From NCBI GenBank assembly GCA_017516885.1, contig JAFXAR010000056.1:1-54961 (forward strand): DNA of 54,961 nucleotides, given 5' to 3'. Positions 25,726-34,800 of this stretch are shown here, piece after piece. The stretch comes from Bacteroidaceae bacterium (GTDB taxonomy: Bacteria; Bacteroidota; Bacteroidia; Bacteroidales; Bacteroidaceae). The stretch's first letter is position 1. Every line of letters starts with the position of its first letter. The position numbers and the translations under genes are program-made. Under the pieces are notes generated by a model. It did no database searches and was not told the DNA's origin. It worked only from the letters and a program-made list of their open reading frames with translations.

Positions 25726-27864
25726 ATGAAACTAAAAGAGGGCGCGCTGCTTCAAGGCGGGCGTTACAGAATTGATAGAGTATTAGGCCAGGGCGGTTTT
25801 GGAATAACCTATCTTGGCGAGCATGTAATGCTTGGCAGCAAGCTTGCCGTCAAGGAGTTCTTCATGAAGGACTTCTGCAACCGCGACACAGAAACCTCAG
25901 GAGTTTCGGTAGGTTCAGAGGGCAGCCGTGAGATAGTGGAGCGCTTCCGCATGAAATTCATTAAGGAAGCCCGCAGTATCTACCGTCTCAGGCACAAGCA
26001 CATAATTCATGTAATTGACGTCTTTGAAGAGAACGGCACAGCATACTATGTAATGGAGCATGTTGGCGGCGGCTCTTTGGCCGATAAAGTCGCCTCGGGC
26101 GCATTGCCCGAAGCAGATGCCGTACGCTACATCCGCCAGGTGGCATCCGCCCTTGAATACGTCCACAGCATGAATGTAATGCACCTTGACGTAAAACCGG
26201 CAAATATCTTGCTTAACGAGAAAGACAACGCCGTACTCATAGACTTCGGACTTGCCAAGCAATATGACAACGAAGGCCACCAGACCAGCTCCACTCCTGT
26301 GGGCATAAGCCACGGCTACGCTCCGCTGGAACAGTACCGCCGCGGCGGTGTCAGCACCTTCTCTCCCGCCACCGACATCTATTCCCTCGGTGCAACACTG
26401 TACAAATTAGTAACCGGCTTAACCCCGCCCGAAGCCAGTGACGTAAATGACGACGGCCTTCCGCAAATGCCCGAAACCATTTCAGCATCAGTGCGTGCTG
26501 CAATAGAAAAGGCTATGCAGCCCCGCCGTAAAGACCGCCCTCAGAGCATAAGTGAATTCATTGCGCTGCTTGATGACGGAAAAAGTGCAATGGCAGCCGG
26601 CGTTATAGCTGACGCTGTGGAAATAGAACCGAAAATAACTAAACCGCAACCCGCGGACACAACCGAGGTAAATATGCCGCCGGCTAAGGCAGGAAACGTA
26701 AAAATAGAGCCGCAACCGGCCTCAACGGCAGATGCCAATGCCCCTGTCACCCCCAAGATTGCATCTGTTCAGGGCGGGCAGGCTGATTATAGTAATAATA
26801 GCGAACCCAATAGCCGTAAGGCAATTATCCTGTTTCTGCTTCTGCTTGCAATCGGCGGCATTGCAGCAGCCCTGTTTATGTTTGGAGGAACAGAAAAGCA
26901 GGAGCCTGTTTTAACTGACACCGTCAGGGTAATTGGAACAGCGCCTGCTGAAATTAGCACCCCGGCGCCTGTTTTAACTGACTCCGTCAAGGTAATTGAA
27001 ACAGCGCCTGCTAAAATTAGCACCCCGGCGCCTGTTGTAGAGAGTGTTCAGGCTGAGACTGCAAAATTTGCTACATTGTCAATTGAAACAAATCCTTCGG
27101 GAGCAACAGTTTATATTGATGGCAACAAAGTTGGTGTCACCCCTCTGCGGAACTTTTCGGCAGCGTATGGCAAGCACACAATAAAGCTCAGCAAAACGGA
27201 CTATTTCGATAATGTGTTTCCCTGTGACTTCAACAAGGATAAGGTTGATATAAGGCAAAATCTTATAATCAGGAAGTCAAAGCTGAACATAGTGACAACT
27301 CCTTCTGGGGCCGATGTGTATCTTGATGGTGTCAAGGCGGGAAAAACGCCAATGTCGGGATATGAAGTTCCTTACGGAGAACACAAAATTCGTGTCAGCA
27401 AAAGCGGATACGATGATATTGAAGAGACATTCACCTTTGGAAAAGCCGGCGTGGATATTAAAAAGGTGATGCCGAAGAGTGTAGAGAATAATGTGGTGGA
27501 GGAAAAAGTTGAAGAAGATGTGGTGGAGGAAATTGCTGAAGAAAATGTGGTGTATGAATTTGTTGAGGAAAACGCAGAATTCCCGGGTGGTATTCCGGCT
27601 TTGTATAAGTTTATAAGTGAAAACCTCGTATATCCGCGCATCTCACGCGAAAATGGTTCACAGGGCCGTGTGTTTCTGCGTTTTATTGTAGACAAAGACG
27701 GTTCAATTGCAAATGTTGAGGTTAAAAAGTCTTCGGGTGATGTCTATCTTGACAGGGAGGCTGTGCGTGTTGTCAAGAGTATGCCAAAGTGGAAACCGGG
27801 CCGACAGGCAGGAAAGGCGGTAAAAGTTTGGTTTACATTACCGGTCAATTTCACGTTGAAATAG
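25726..27864 (+). CDS. Transmembrane Ser/Thr kinase with PEGA repeats and TonB C-terminal domain
   Basis: 712 residues. The kinase domain (about 14-282) has the Gly loop LGQGGFGITYLGE, Lys43 in AVKEFF, HLD155VKPANILL as catalytic loop (Leu for the usual Arg) and D173FG. A linker rich in Pro/Thr and one membrane helix (366-386) follow. Outside the membrane are two copies of a 21-residue repeat, two PEGA domains (about 449-580), a VEE-rich hinge and a TonB C-terminal domain (615-712: FPGGIPALYKFISENLVYP, GRVFLRFIVDKDGS, MPKWKPGRQ). It would sense a periplasmic state and phosphorylate cytoplasmic targets. TonB-type ends normally touch outer-membrane transporters, so this protein may link the outer membrane to kinase signalling. 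It is third in the operon with the DUF3078 protein and antiporter. Confidence 0.92.
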   Translation: MKLKEGALLQGGRYRIDRVLGQGGFGITYLGEHVMLGSKLAVKEFFMKDFCNRDTETSGVSVGSEGSREIVERFRMKFIKEARSIYRLRHKHIIHVIDVFEENGTAYYVMEHVGGGSLADKVASGALPEADAVRYIRQVASALEYVHSMNVMHLDVKPANILLNEKDNAVLIDFGLAKQYDNEGHQTSSTPVGISHGYAPLEQYRRGGVSTFSPATDIYSLGATLYKLVTGLTPPEASDVNDDGLPQMPETISASVRAAIEKAMQPRRKDRPQSISEFIALLDDGKSAMAAGVIADAVEIEPKITKPQPADTTEVNMPPAKAGNVKIEPQPASTADANAPVTPKIASVQGGQADYSNNSEPNSRKAIILFLLLLAIGGIAAALFMFGGTEKQEPVLTDTVRVIGTAPAEISTPAPVLTDSVKVIETAPAKISTPAPVVESVQAETAKFATLSIETNPSGATVYIDGNKVGVTPLRNFSAAYGKHTIKLSKTDYFDNVFPCDFNKDKVDIRQNLIIRKSKLNIVTTPSGADVYLDGVKAGKTPMSGYEVPYGEHKIRVSKSGYDDIEETFTFGKAGVDIKKVMPKSVENNVVEEKVEEDVVEEIAEENVVYEFVEENAEFPGGIPALYKFISENLVYPRISRENGSQGRVFLRFIVDKDGSIANVEVKKSSGDVYLDREAVRVVKSMPKWKPGRQAGKAVKVWFTLPVNFTLK
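26905..27030 (+). repeat. Two in-frame 63-bp tandem repeats in the kinase gene
   Basis: 26905-26967 and 26968-27030 differ at only a few bases and encode 21 residues each (PVLTDTVRVIGTAPAEISTP and relative). A third partial copy begins at 27031. They lie in the periplasmic linker just after the membrane helix. Confidence 0.9.
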
Positions 27865-27888
27865 CCGGTTAGGGTTATTTTCAGCAAT

Positions 27889-30162
27889 TTACTTAAACTC
27901 CAATACTCCGCCGTCAATAATATCGTGGTGGGTAATTGCTGTGCCTTTCAGCCTTTTGCCATTGAGGAATGCTTCGCGATAGCGGTCAGTGTCATTCCGA
28001 TGAAGCGTAGCGGTTGAGGAATCTCTTGCATATTCCTGGTGGTGGCCTTTTGGAGATTCTTCACTACGGTCAGATGAACACTGGCGGGGATTATCTTCGC
28101 TTTGCCCAAAATGGCACAGTACCGTGAATCTCTTTCCATCGGGCAAGTGCAGTGTTGCTTTAGGGAACAGCGGTGCGCCTAACTCATACTCCCCACCGCA
28201 GGGGTTAACGGGGTAGAACCCCATTGCGCTCATAACGTACCACGCCGACATCTGCCCGCAGTCCTCGTTCCCGCAAAGTCCGTCGGGGGCGTTGCGGTAC
28301 ATTTCGCGCATTATTTGCGTTACATACTTCACTGTTTTTTCGTGCCGGCCTATGCGGTTAAAGAGGTATGCTACATGGTGGCTCGGCTCGTTGCCGTGGG
28401 CATATTGCCCAATCATTCCTGTGCTGAATATGGGCAGTTCGTCGTTTGCGGCGGGGGAGTATGTGAACATGCTGTCGAGCTTCGCGGCGAATCTCTTCTT
28501 GCCCACAAGGCCAATAAGTCCGTCAATATCGTGCTGCACGCTCCACATATAGTGCCATGCATTGCTCTCGCAAATGTGCGGGGTGTATTCTCCCGGATTA
28601 AATCCCGGCTGGAATTCTCCGCTGCTGTGGCGTGGCTGCATAAATGTGGTGGCGGGGTTGTAGTGGTTGCGCCAGTTGCCCGCACGGCTGCTGAATACCT
28701 TGGCAATGCTGTCCCGGCCCATAGCTTCGGCCATGCGGGCGATGCAGTGGTCGTCAAATGCATACTCAAGCGTGCGGGACATTGCCCAGTTGTCGGCATT
28801 ATATGGGTCAGCGACATCGTATGGAACATATCCTAACATCTTGTAAAGTCCTATACCGCGATATTCGTCGCTGTTTGCTGTTGCTATGCATGCCGCAAGC
28901 GCTTTCTCAGCATCAAAGCCTTTAAATCCTTTAAGAAAGGCATCGGCAATTACCGGCACTGAGTGATAGCCAATCATCATATCGGTTTCACTTCCCCACA
29001 TATTCCACACCGGCAGACGGCCATGCTGCTCATAGTGGGCAATAAAGGAGTTCACAAAGTCGCTGACAAGTTCGGGCGCTGTGTATGTGAATAGCGGATG
29101 CGCTGCGCGGTAAGTGTCCCAAAGCGAAAAGGTTGAGAAGTTTTTCCACCCATCGGCTTGGTGGTTCTTTCCGTCTGCACCGCGGTAAAGGCCGTCAACG
29201 TCGCAATAGAGCGTGGGGGCAAGCATTGTGCGGTAGAGCGCTGTGTAAAAGCAGGCGCGTTCATCGTGAGTGCCGCCCGAAACCTCTATGCGCGACAGCC
29301 GGCTGTTCCAATATTCTTGTGTCTTTGCGCGGTATGAATCAAAATCGTTGTGCGGCGCTTCGGCTGCGAGATTCCCGGCTGCGCCTTCAAGGCCGGTGCC
29401 CGAAAGTGCAGTCGTTACAACTAACTGCCGGGTACTGTCAAGCGCAAAGCGCAGGCTGATTGTGCCGGCAACCCTCTTGCTGCCAGTGCCGTTTGGGATT
29501 ACTGCGCTGTCGCATTGCATTGAAACGATAGGGCGCGAGAAGCGTGTGCGGAAATAGACTTGCTGGCCTCTTGCCCATCCGTTGGAGTGGCGGTATCCCT
29601 CAATTGTGCAGCTGTCAACCAATGCTGCATAAGTGTCGGTTGTGGCATCCCAGTTCGTGGCCTTGTCAAGGTTCAGCAGCACGGTGGCGCTGTCTGCGGG
29701 GTAGGTGTAGCGCTGCACGCCGCAGCGCTCGGTAGCTGTCAGTTCAACATCAATTCCGTAACTGTCGAGATGCACGCGGTAATATCCCGCTTCGCACTCT
29801 TCCCGCTCATGGCTGAACATGGAGTGTATGCCCAAAGGAGCGCTTGCCTTTCGCAAGGGATATGTGACTGGCATGAAGCTTATGTCGTAAAGGTCGCCTG
29901 CGCCGGTGCCCGAAAGGTGCGTGTGGCTGAATCCCGCAATAGTGCTGTCGGGGTAGAAATATCCTGCAATTCTGTCCCATCCGGGCAGTCCGTTGTCGGG
30001 GCTCAGCTGCACCATGCCGAACGGCGCTTGCGCTCCTGGATACACATTCCCCTTGAAGTCTGTGCCTATAAGCGGATTGACAAGTGATGCATAATCAGTA
30101 TTCTGCGCAGTGGAAAGCATGCAGGCGAACAGTGCCAGTATGGTAGTGAGTGCCTTTTTCAT
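27889..30162 (-). CDS. GH92 alpha-mannosidase with an in-frame repeat-element insertion
   Basis: 757 residues with signal peptide (ALFACMLSTA-QNT). GH92 signatures: YVNPLIGT-type start (DYASLVNPLIGTDFKGNVYPGAQAPF is its family form), FSHTHLSGTG, TDMMIGYHSVPVIADAFLKG, and the calcium/catalytic segment GNEDCGQMSAWYVMSAMGFY. GH92 enzymes are calcium-dependent exo-alpha-mannosidases that trim host N-glycans or yeast mannan, usually in the periplasm. Near the C-terminus residues 683-725 are unlike the family: CHFGQSEDNPRQCSSD to TLHRNDT is encoded by a mobile-repeat element, after which normal GH92 sequence resumes (EAFLNGKRLKG, HHDIIDGGVLEFK). The enzyme may be active if the insertion is a tolerated loop. 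Confidence 0.93.
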   Translation of the reverse strand: MKKALTTILALFACMLSTAQNTDYASLVNPLIGTDFKGNVYPGAQAPFGMVQLSPDNGLPGWDRIAGYFYPDSTIAGFSHTHLSGTGAGDLYDISFMPVTYPLRKASAPLGIHSMFSHEREECEAGYYRVHLDSYGIDVELTATERCGVQRYTYPADSATVLLNLDKATNWDATTDTYAALVDSCTIEGYRHSNGWARGQQVYFRTRFSRPIVSMQCDSAVIPNGTGSKRVAGTISLRFALDSTRQLVVTTALSGTGLEGAAGNLAAEAPHNDFDSYRAKTQEYWNSRLSRIEVSGGTHDERACFYTALYRTMLAPTLYCDVDGLYRGADGKNHQADGWKNFSTFSLWDTYRAAHPLFTYTAPELVSDFVNSFIAHYEQHGRLPVWNMWGSETDMMIGYHSVPVIADAFLKGFKGFDAEKALAACIATANSDEYRGIGLYKMLGYVPYDVADPYNADNWAMSRTLEYAFDDHCIARMAEAMGRDSIAKVFSSRAGNWRNHYNPATTFMQPRHSSGEFQPGFNPGEYTPHICESNAWHYMWSVQHDIDGLIGLVGKKRFAAKLDSMFTYSPAANDELPIFSTGMIGQYAHGNEPSHHVAYLFNRIGRHEKTVKYVTQIMREMYRNAPDGLCGNEDCGQMSAWYVMSAMGFYPVNPCGGEYELGAPLFPKATLHLPDGKRFTVLCHFGQSEDNPRQCSSDRSEESPKGHHQEYARDSSTATLHRNDTDRYREAFLNGKRLKGTAITHHDIIDGGVLEFK
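27990..28116. repeat. 127-bp MITE-like repeat inserted in the GH92 gene
   Basis: The left end reads TGTCATTCCGATGAAGCGTA; the right end on the other strand reads TGCCATTTTGGGCAAAGCGA. They match at roughly 15 of 21 positions as terminal inverted repeats. The element keeps the - strand frame open and adds about 43 codons. It shares its end motif with the element at 9298-9370. Confidence 0.7.
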
Positions 30163-30186
30163 AACTCCTGGATTTACTGCGCTAAT

Positions 30187-30225
30187 ATAGCAAAAAAGAC
30201 AACTTGCTGTTGTCTTTTTTGCTAT
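30187..30225 (-). terminator. Terminator after the amino-acid antiporter gene
   Basis: A perfect 17-bp stem (30187-30203 with 30209-30225) and a 5-base loop. The core GACAAC/GTTGTC is flanked by A6 and T6 runs, so it can work in both directions. It lies 21 bases past the antiporter stop. Confidence 0.9.
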
Positions 30226-30246
30226 AGAATTATCAGGCCTGTTTTT

Positions 30247-31695
30247 TTACTCAAAATGGAAAGGTTCAAACTGCGACTCCTTGTCTATCCAATGGGGCTT
30301 GCGCATTGCATATATTATAAAAGGTGCGCCGGTTACTATAATGCAGCCTATTACAAGCACTGCATACCACACCGCATTGCTGCCCACTGAAATCTGTGCC
30401 GGCGGAATGAAACTGAGCACGAATGCAAGCAGGCTGCCAAGGAAACCTACACCCGACACAATCCACATTACCATGTTGCCGCTCTTGCCCAGGCGGAAGG
30501 GGCGCGGAGCATCCTTCATGTTGTAGCGCAGATATATTGCAGCGGCGAACATCAGCAGATACATTATAAGATAAAGCAGCACAGTGAGCTGCGAAAGTAT
30601 CTGATAAAAGCTCTGCACCGATGGCATAATAACAAAAAGCAGGCTCAGCAGTGTCACAATTCCGCCCTGAATGAGCAGAATATTTCTCTGCACTCCAATC
30701 TTGTTGCTCTTCTGCATGAACGGCGGCAAATATCCAGCCTTTCCCACTGCAAAAATACCTTTTGAAGGGCCTGATACCCATGTAAGCACTCCGGCAAGCA
30801 CTCCAAAGGCAAGCGCAATGGCAATTATGGGCGAAAGCCACGATGCTCCCACATATTTGAAGTAGTTGTCAAAGCCTACCAACAGGCTCTGCGTGAGGTT
30901 AATGTCCTTTTGGGGAATAATTATTCCAAGAGCAAATGTTCCCAGCACGAATATAAGCACAGTGATTATTGCGCCCAAGAACACCGCGCGGGGATAGTTG
31001 CGTGCGGGATTCTCCATGTCCTTAACGTGTATTCCGGTCATCTCCATTCCGGCGTAAAAGAGAAAAATTCCCGATGCGAGCACAAGATTGTCGAACTTTG
31101 TGATGTCGGGGAAGAAACTGCCGCCAAAGTCCATCTGCGACTCTCCTCCGCCAATAAGGTAAATGATTGCAAGAACCACCAGCAGCGCTGCGGGGATAAT
31201 AGTTCCCACAAGGCCGCCAATCTTTGCAACCTTGCTCACCCAGTCAAGTCCCTTCAGCGAGATGAACGTGGCAATCCAGTAGATGGCGAGCACTACAACG
31301 AGCGTGTAGAGCTTGTTCGATGCAAGGTTCATGTCGGCAGCGTCGTTCATGCCAATGAAGGCAAGCGACACAGCGCCGAATGTCAGCACAGTGGGATACC
31401 ATATTGTGCTCTCCACCCATTGCAGCCAAATTGCAACAAAGCCAATCCTTTTGCCAAAGGCCTCTCCCACCCAGCGGAACACGCCTCCCTGCTTGTCCTG
31501 GAACATGGCTGCCAGCTCGGCTGCCACAAACGATGTGGGTATGAGGAATACAAGTGCCGCAAACAGATAATAGAATGCCGAACTTACTCCATATTCGGCC
31601 TCTGCCGGCAGTCCGCGCAGCGAAACAACTGCCGTTACATTCATAATGGCCAGCGTGGCCACTCCTAACTTTACGCTTTTTGTTAATGTAGACAT
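30247..31695 (-). CDS. APC-family amino-acid antiporter, GadC-like (putative glutamate/GABA)
   Basis: 482 residues with about 12 membrane helices. It begins KSVKLGVATLAIMNVTAVVS and has GGVFRWVGEAFGKRIGFVAIW and FYAGMEMTGIHVKDMENPARNYP, patterns seen in the glutamate:gamma-aminobutyrate branch of the APC superfamily (GadC, YjeM). It exchanges amino acids across the inner membrane and may help acid resistance, but no decarboxylase gene lies nearby, so the substrate is only likely. It is preceded by nifJ on the same strand, with a 36-bp palindromic terminator between, so it should have its own promoter. Confidence 0.88.
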   Translation of the reverse strand: MSTLTKSVKLGVATLAIMNVTAVVSLRGLPAEAEYGVSSAFYYLFAALVFLIPTSFVAAELAAMFQDKQGGVFRWVGEAFGKRIGFVAIWLQWVESTIWYPTVLTFGAVSLAFIGMNDAADMNLASNKLYTLVVVLAIYWIATFISLKGLDWVSKVAKIGGLVGTIIPAALLVVLAIIYLIGGGESQMDFGGSFFPDITKFDNLVLASGIFLFYAGMEMTGIHVKDMENPARNYPRAVFLGAIITVLIFVLGTFALGIIIPQKDINLTQSLLVGFDNYFKYVGASWLSPIIAIALAFGVLAGVLTWVSGPSKGIFAVGKAGYLPPFMQKSNKIGVQRNILLIQGGIVTLLSLLFVIMPSVQSFYQILSQLTVLLYLIMYLLMFAAAIYLRYNMKDAPRPFRLGKSGNMVMWIVSGVGFLGSLLAFVLSFIPPAQISVGSNAVWYAVLVIGCIIVTGAPFIIYAMRKPHWIDKESQFEPFHFE

Positions 31696-31794
31696 AATTA
31701 TCCTTGTTTAAAAGTTATTGATGCATGATACATTAACAATTAAAGTGGATAATGGTTCGTGCGCGTTGGCTTGTGTTGCCTGTTTGCCATAAAT

Positions 31795-31830
31795 TAAATA
31801 TGGGCACGCCGCGCGGCGTGCCCATATTTA
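31795..31830. terminator. 36-bp perfect palindrome downstream of nifJ
   Basis: TAAATATGGGCACGCCGC is followed directly by its exact reverse complement, 18 bases beyond the nifJ stop. No spacer; AT-rich outer ends give short A and U tracts. Confidence 0.8.
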
Positions 31831-31848
31831 TAAAGATAGTTTTTACGG

Positions 31849-34800
31849 TTATTCAGCAGTCTCTTCAGTGCTCCAGTCAAGCTTTGCCATGCGCTGGTAG
31901 CTTGCGTAGCGCTTCTTTGCCATGCCCTCAGCGGCAGCAAACAGTTCGTGTGCCTCTGCCGGGAACTGCTTTGCAAGCGATGCGTAACGTACCTCGCCCT
32001 GCAAGAAGTCCTGGAACTTCTCCCACTGCGGCTCTTTGCTGTCAAGTGTGAATGGGTTCTTGCCCTCATCCTCAAGAGCGGGGTTGTAGCGCCACAAGTG
32101 CCAGTAACCGCACTCAACGGCTGCAATCTGCTCGGCCTGCGCCTTGCCCATGCCCTTCTTGATACCGTGGTTGATACATGGCGCGTATGCAATCACAAGT
32201 GACGGGCCTGGATATGCCTCTGCCTCGCGAATAGCCTTCAGGCACTGGTCGTAGCTTGCGCTCATTGCAATCTGCGCAACGTAAACGTAGCCGTATGTTG
32301 TTGCAATCATGCCAAGGTCCTTCTTGCGTATGCGCTTGCCGGCTGCGGCAAATTTTGCAATAGCGCCAAGCGGAGTTGCCTTTGATGACTGGCCGCCGGT
32401 GTTTGAGTATACCTCAGTGTCAAGTACAAGGATATTCACATCCTCGCCCGATGCGATAACGTGGTCAAGACCGCCGTAGCCGATGTCGTATGAAGCGCCG
32501 TCACCGCCTATAATCCACTGTGAACGCTTTACAAGATACTGCTTGATGGCAAGAATCTGCTCGCTTGTGTCGCTCTCGAACTCCTCGCAAGCCTTTATTA
32601 TTGCCGGTGTGATTTCCTTTGTAACCTCAGCGTTCTCCTTGTTGTCAATCCACTTCTGTGCAAGTTCCTTCATCTCCTCAGGGCAGCTGCGGTATGTCTG
32701 AATCTCTGTAAGGAGTCTTTCAAGGCGTGCGCGCATCTTCTTCTCGGCAAGCTTCATACCCAAGCCGAACTCGCAGAAGTCCTCAAACAGTGAGTTGCCC
32801 CATGCCGGGCCTTCGCCCTTCTCGTTTGTTGTGTATGGTGTTGAAGGAACTGATGCTGTGTAGATTGATGAACAGCCGGTGGCATTGGCAATAACCTGAC
32901 GGTCGCCAAATAGCTGTGTAAGCAGCTTGACGTAAGGTGTCTCGCCGCAGCCTGAACATGCGCCTGAGAACTCGAAGAGCGGTGTAGCGAACTGTGAGTT
33001 CTTGGGGTTGCTCTTAACGTCAACAAGCGACTGCTTGCTCTTTACGTTCTTTACGCAATACTCCCAGTTTGCAGCCTCTGCTCTCTCCTCTTCCAATGGA
33101 ACCATGCTGAGTGCCTTGCCGCCGAGTTTCGGGTTGCCCGGACAGATGTCCACGCAGTTGCCGCAGCCCAAGCAGTCGAGTACGCTCACCTGTATTCTGA
33201 ACTGCATGCCCTTCATTGCAAGCGGCGCCTTCATCTCAATCTTGTCGGCATTGATGCCCGCAGCCTCAGTCTCGTCCATTACGAACGGACGTATTGCAGC
33301 GTGAGGACAAACGAATGAACAGCGGTTGCACTGGATACAGTTCTCGGCATTCCAGCGTGGAACGAATGTGCTTACACCGCGCTTTTCGTAGGCCGATGTA
33401 CCTACAGGCCATGTGCCGTCCTCAAGGCCCTTGAATGCCGATACCGGCAGCTGAGCGCCCTTCTGTGCATTGATGGTGCGTACAATCTTTGTAATGAATT
33501 CAGGCTCGTTTCTCTGCTCTTCAACATCGGCAGGCAGCTTTGACCAGTTGGGGTCAATTGCCAGCTGACGGTATTCGCCTCCGCGGTCAACGGCTGCGTA
33601 GTTCTTGTCAACGACATCCTGTCCCTTCTTGCCGTATGACTTCACAATGAACTTCTTCATCTGCTCAATTGCGAGGTCAACCGGGATAACCTGAGTGATG
33701 CGGAAGAATGCGCTCTGCAGAATAGTGTTTGTGCGGTTGCCAAGACCAATCTCCTGGGCAATCTTTGTTGCATTGATGTAGTATACTGTAATGTTGTTGT
33801 CGGCGAAATACTTCTTCACGTTGTTGGGAAGGTTCTTAGCAAGCTCGTCGCCCTCCCAGACGGTGTTCAAAAGGAATGTGCCGCCTTTCTGCAATCCGCG
33901 TGTAACGTCGTACATGCGCAGATATGCCTGAACGTGGCATGCAACAAAGTTTGGAGTGTTCACCAAATATGTGCTGCGGATAGGCTTGTCGCCAAAGCGA
34001 AGGTGCGAGCATGTGAAGCCTCCCGATTTCTTTGAGTCGTAAGAGAAGTATGCCTGGCAGTGCTTCTTTGTGTTGTCGCCGATAATCTTCACAGAGTTCT
34101 TGTTTGCGCCCACTGTACCGTCTGCGCCCAATCCGTAGAACTTAGCCTCGAACATGCCGTCAACAACTGCAATCTCCTCCTTTGGAGGCAATGACAGGAA
34201 TGTAACGTCGTCAACGATACCGAATGTAAAGTGGTTCTTTGGCTCAGGCAGTGCGAGGTTCTCGTAAACACCCATAATGAGTGCCGGAGTAGTGTCGCAT
34301 GAGCTCAGACCGAAGCGGCCGCCTACGATAATAGGGTTGATTGCCTGAAGCTCAGGTGTGCTGTTGAATGCCTCAACTACATCAAGGTATAGCGGTTCGC
34401 CGTTGCTGCCCGGCTCTTTTGTGCGGTCGAGCACAGCGATGCGCTTTACTGTCTTTGGCATAACTGCGGCAAGATACTTCACTGAGAACGGGCGGAATAG
34501 GTGTACGCTTACAAGACCCACCTTCTCGCCTCTCTCTGTCATGTAGTCAATAGCCTCCTTCACGGCCTCTGTAGCCGAACCCATAACAATTATTACGCGG
34601 TCGGCATCCTCAGCGCCGTAGTATGTGAACGGAGCATACTTGCGGCCTGTGATAGCCGAAATCTCCTTCATGTACTCGGCAACAATGTCGGGCACAGCGT
34701 TGTAGAATGGGTTCTCGCTCTCCTTGTGTGTAAAGAATGTCTCAGGGTTCTCTGCTGTACCGCGTACAACCGGAGAGCTTGGGCTGAGTGCTCTGTCGCG

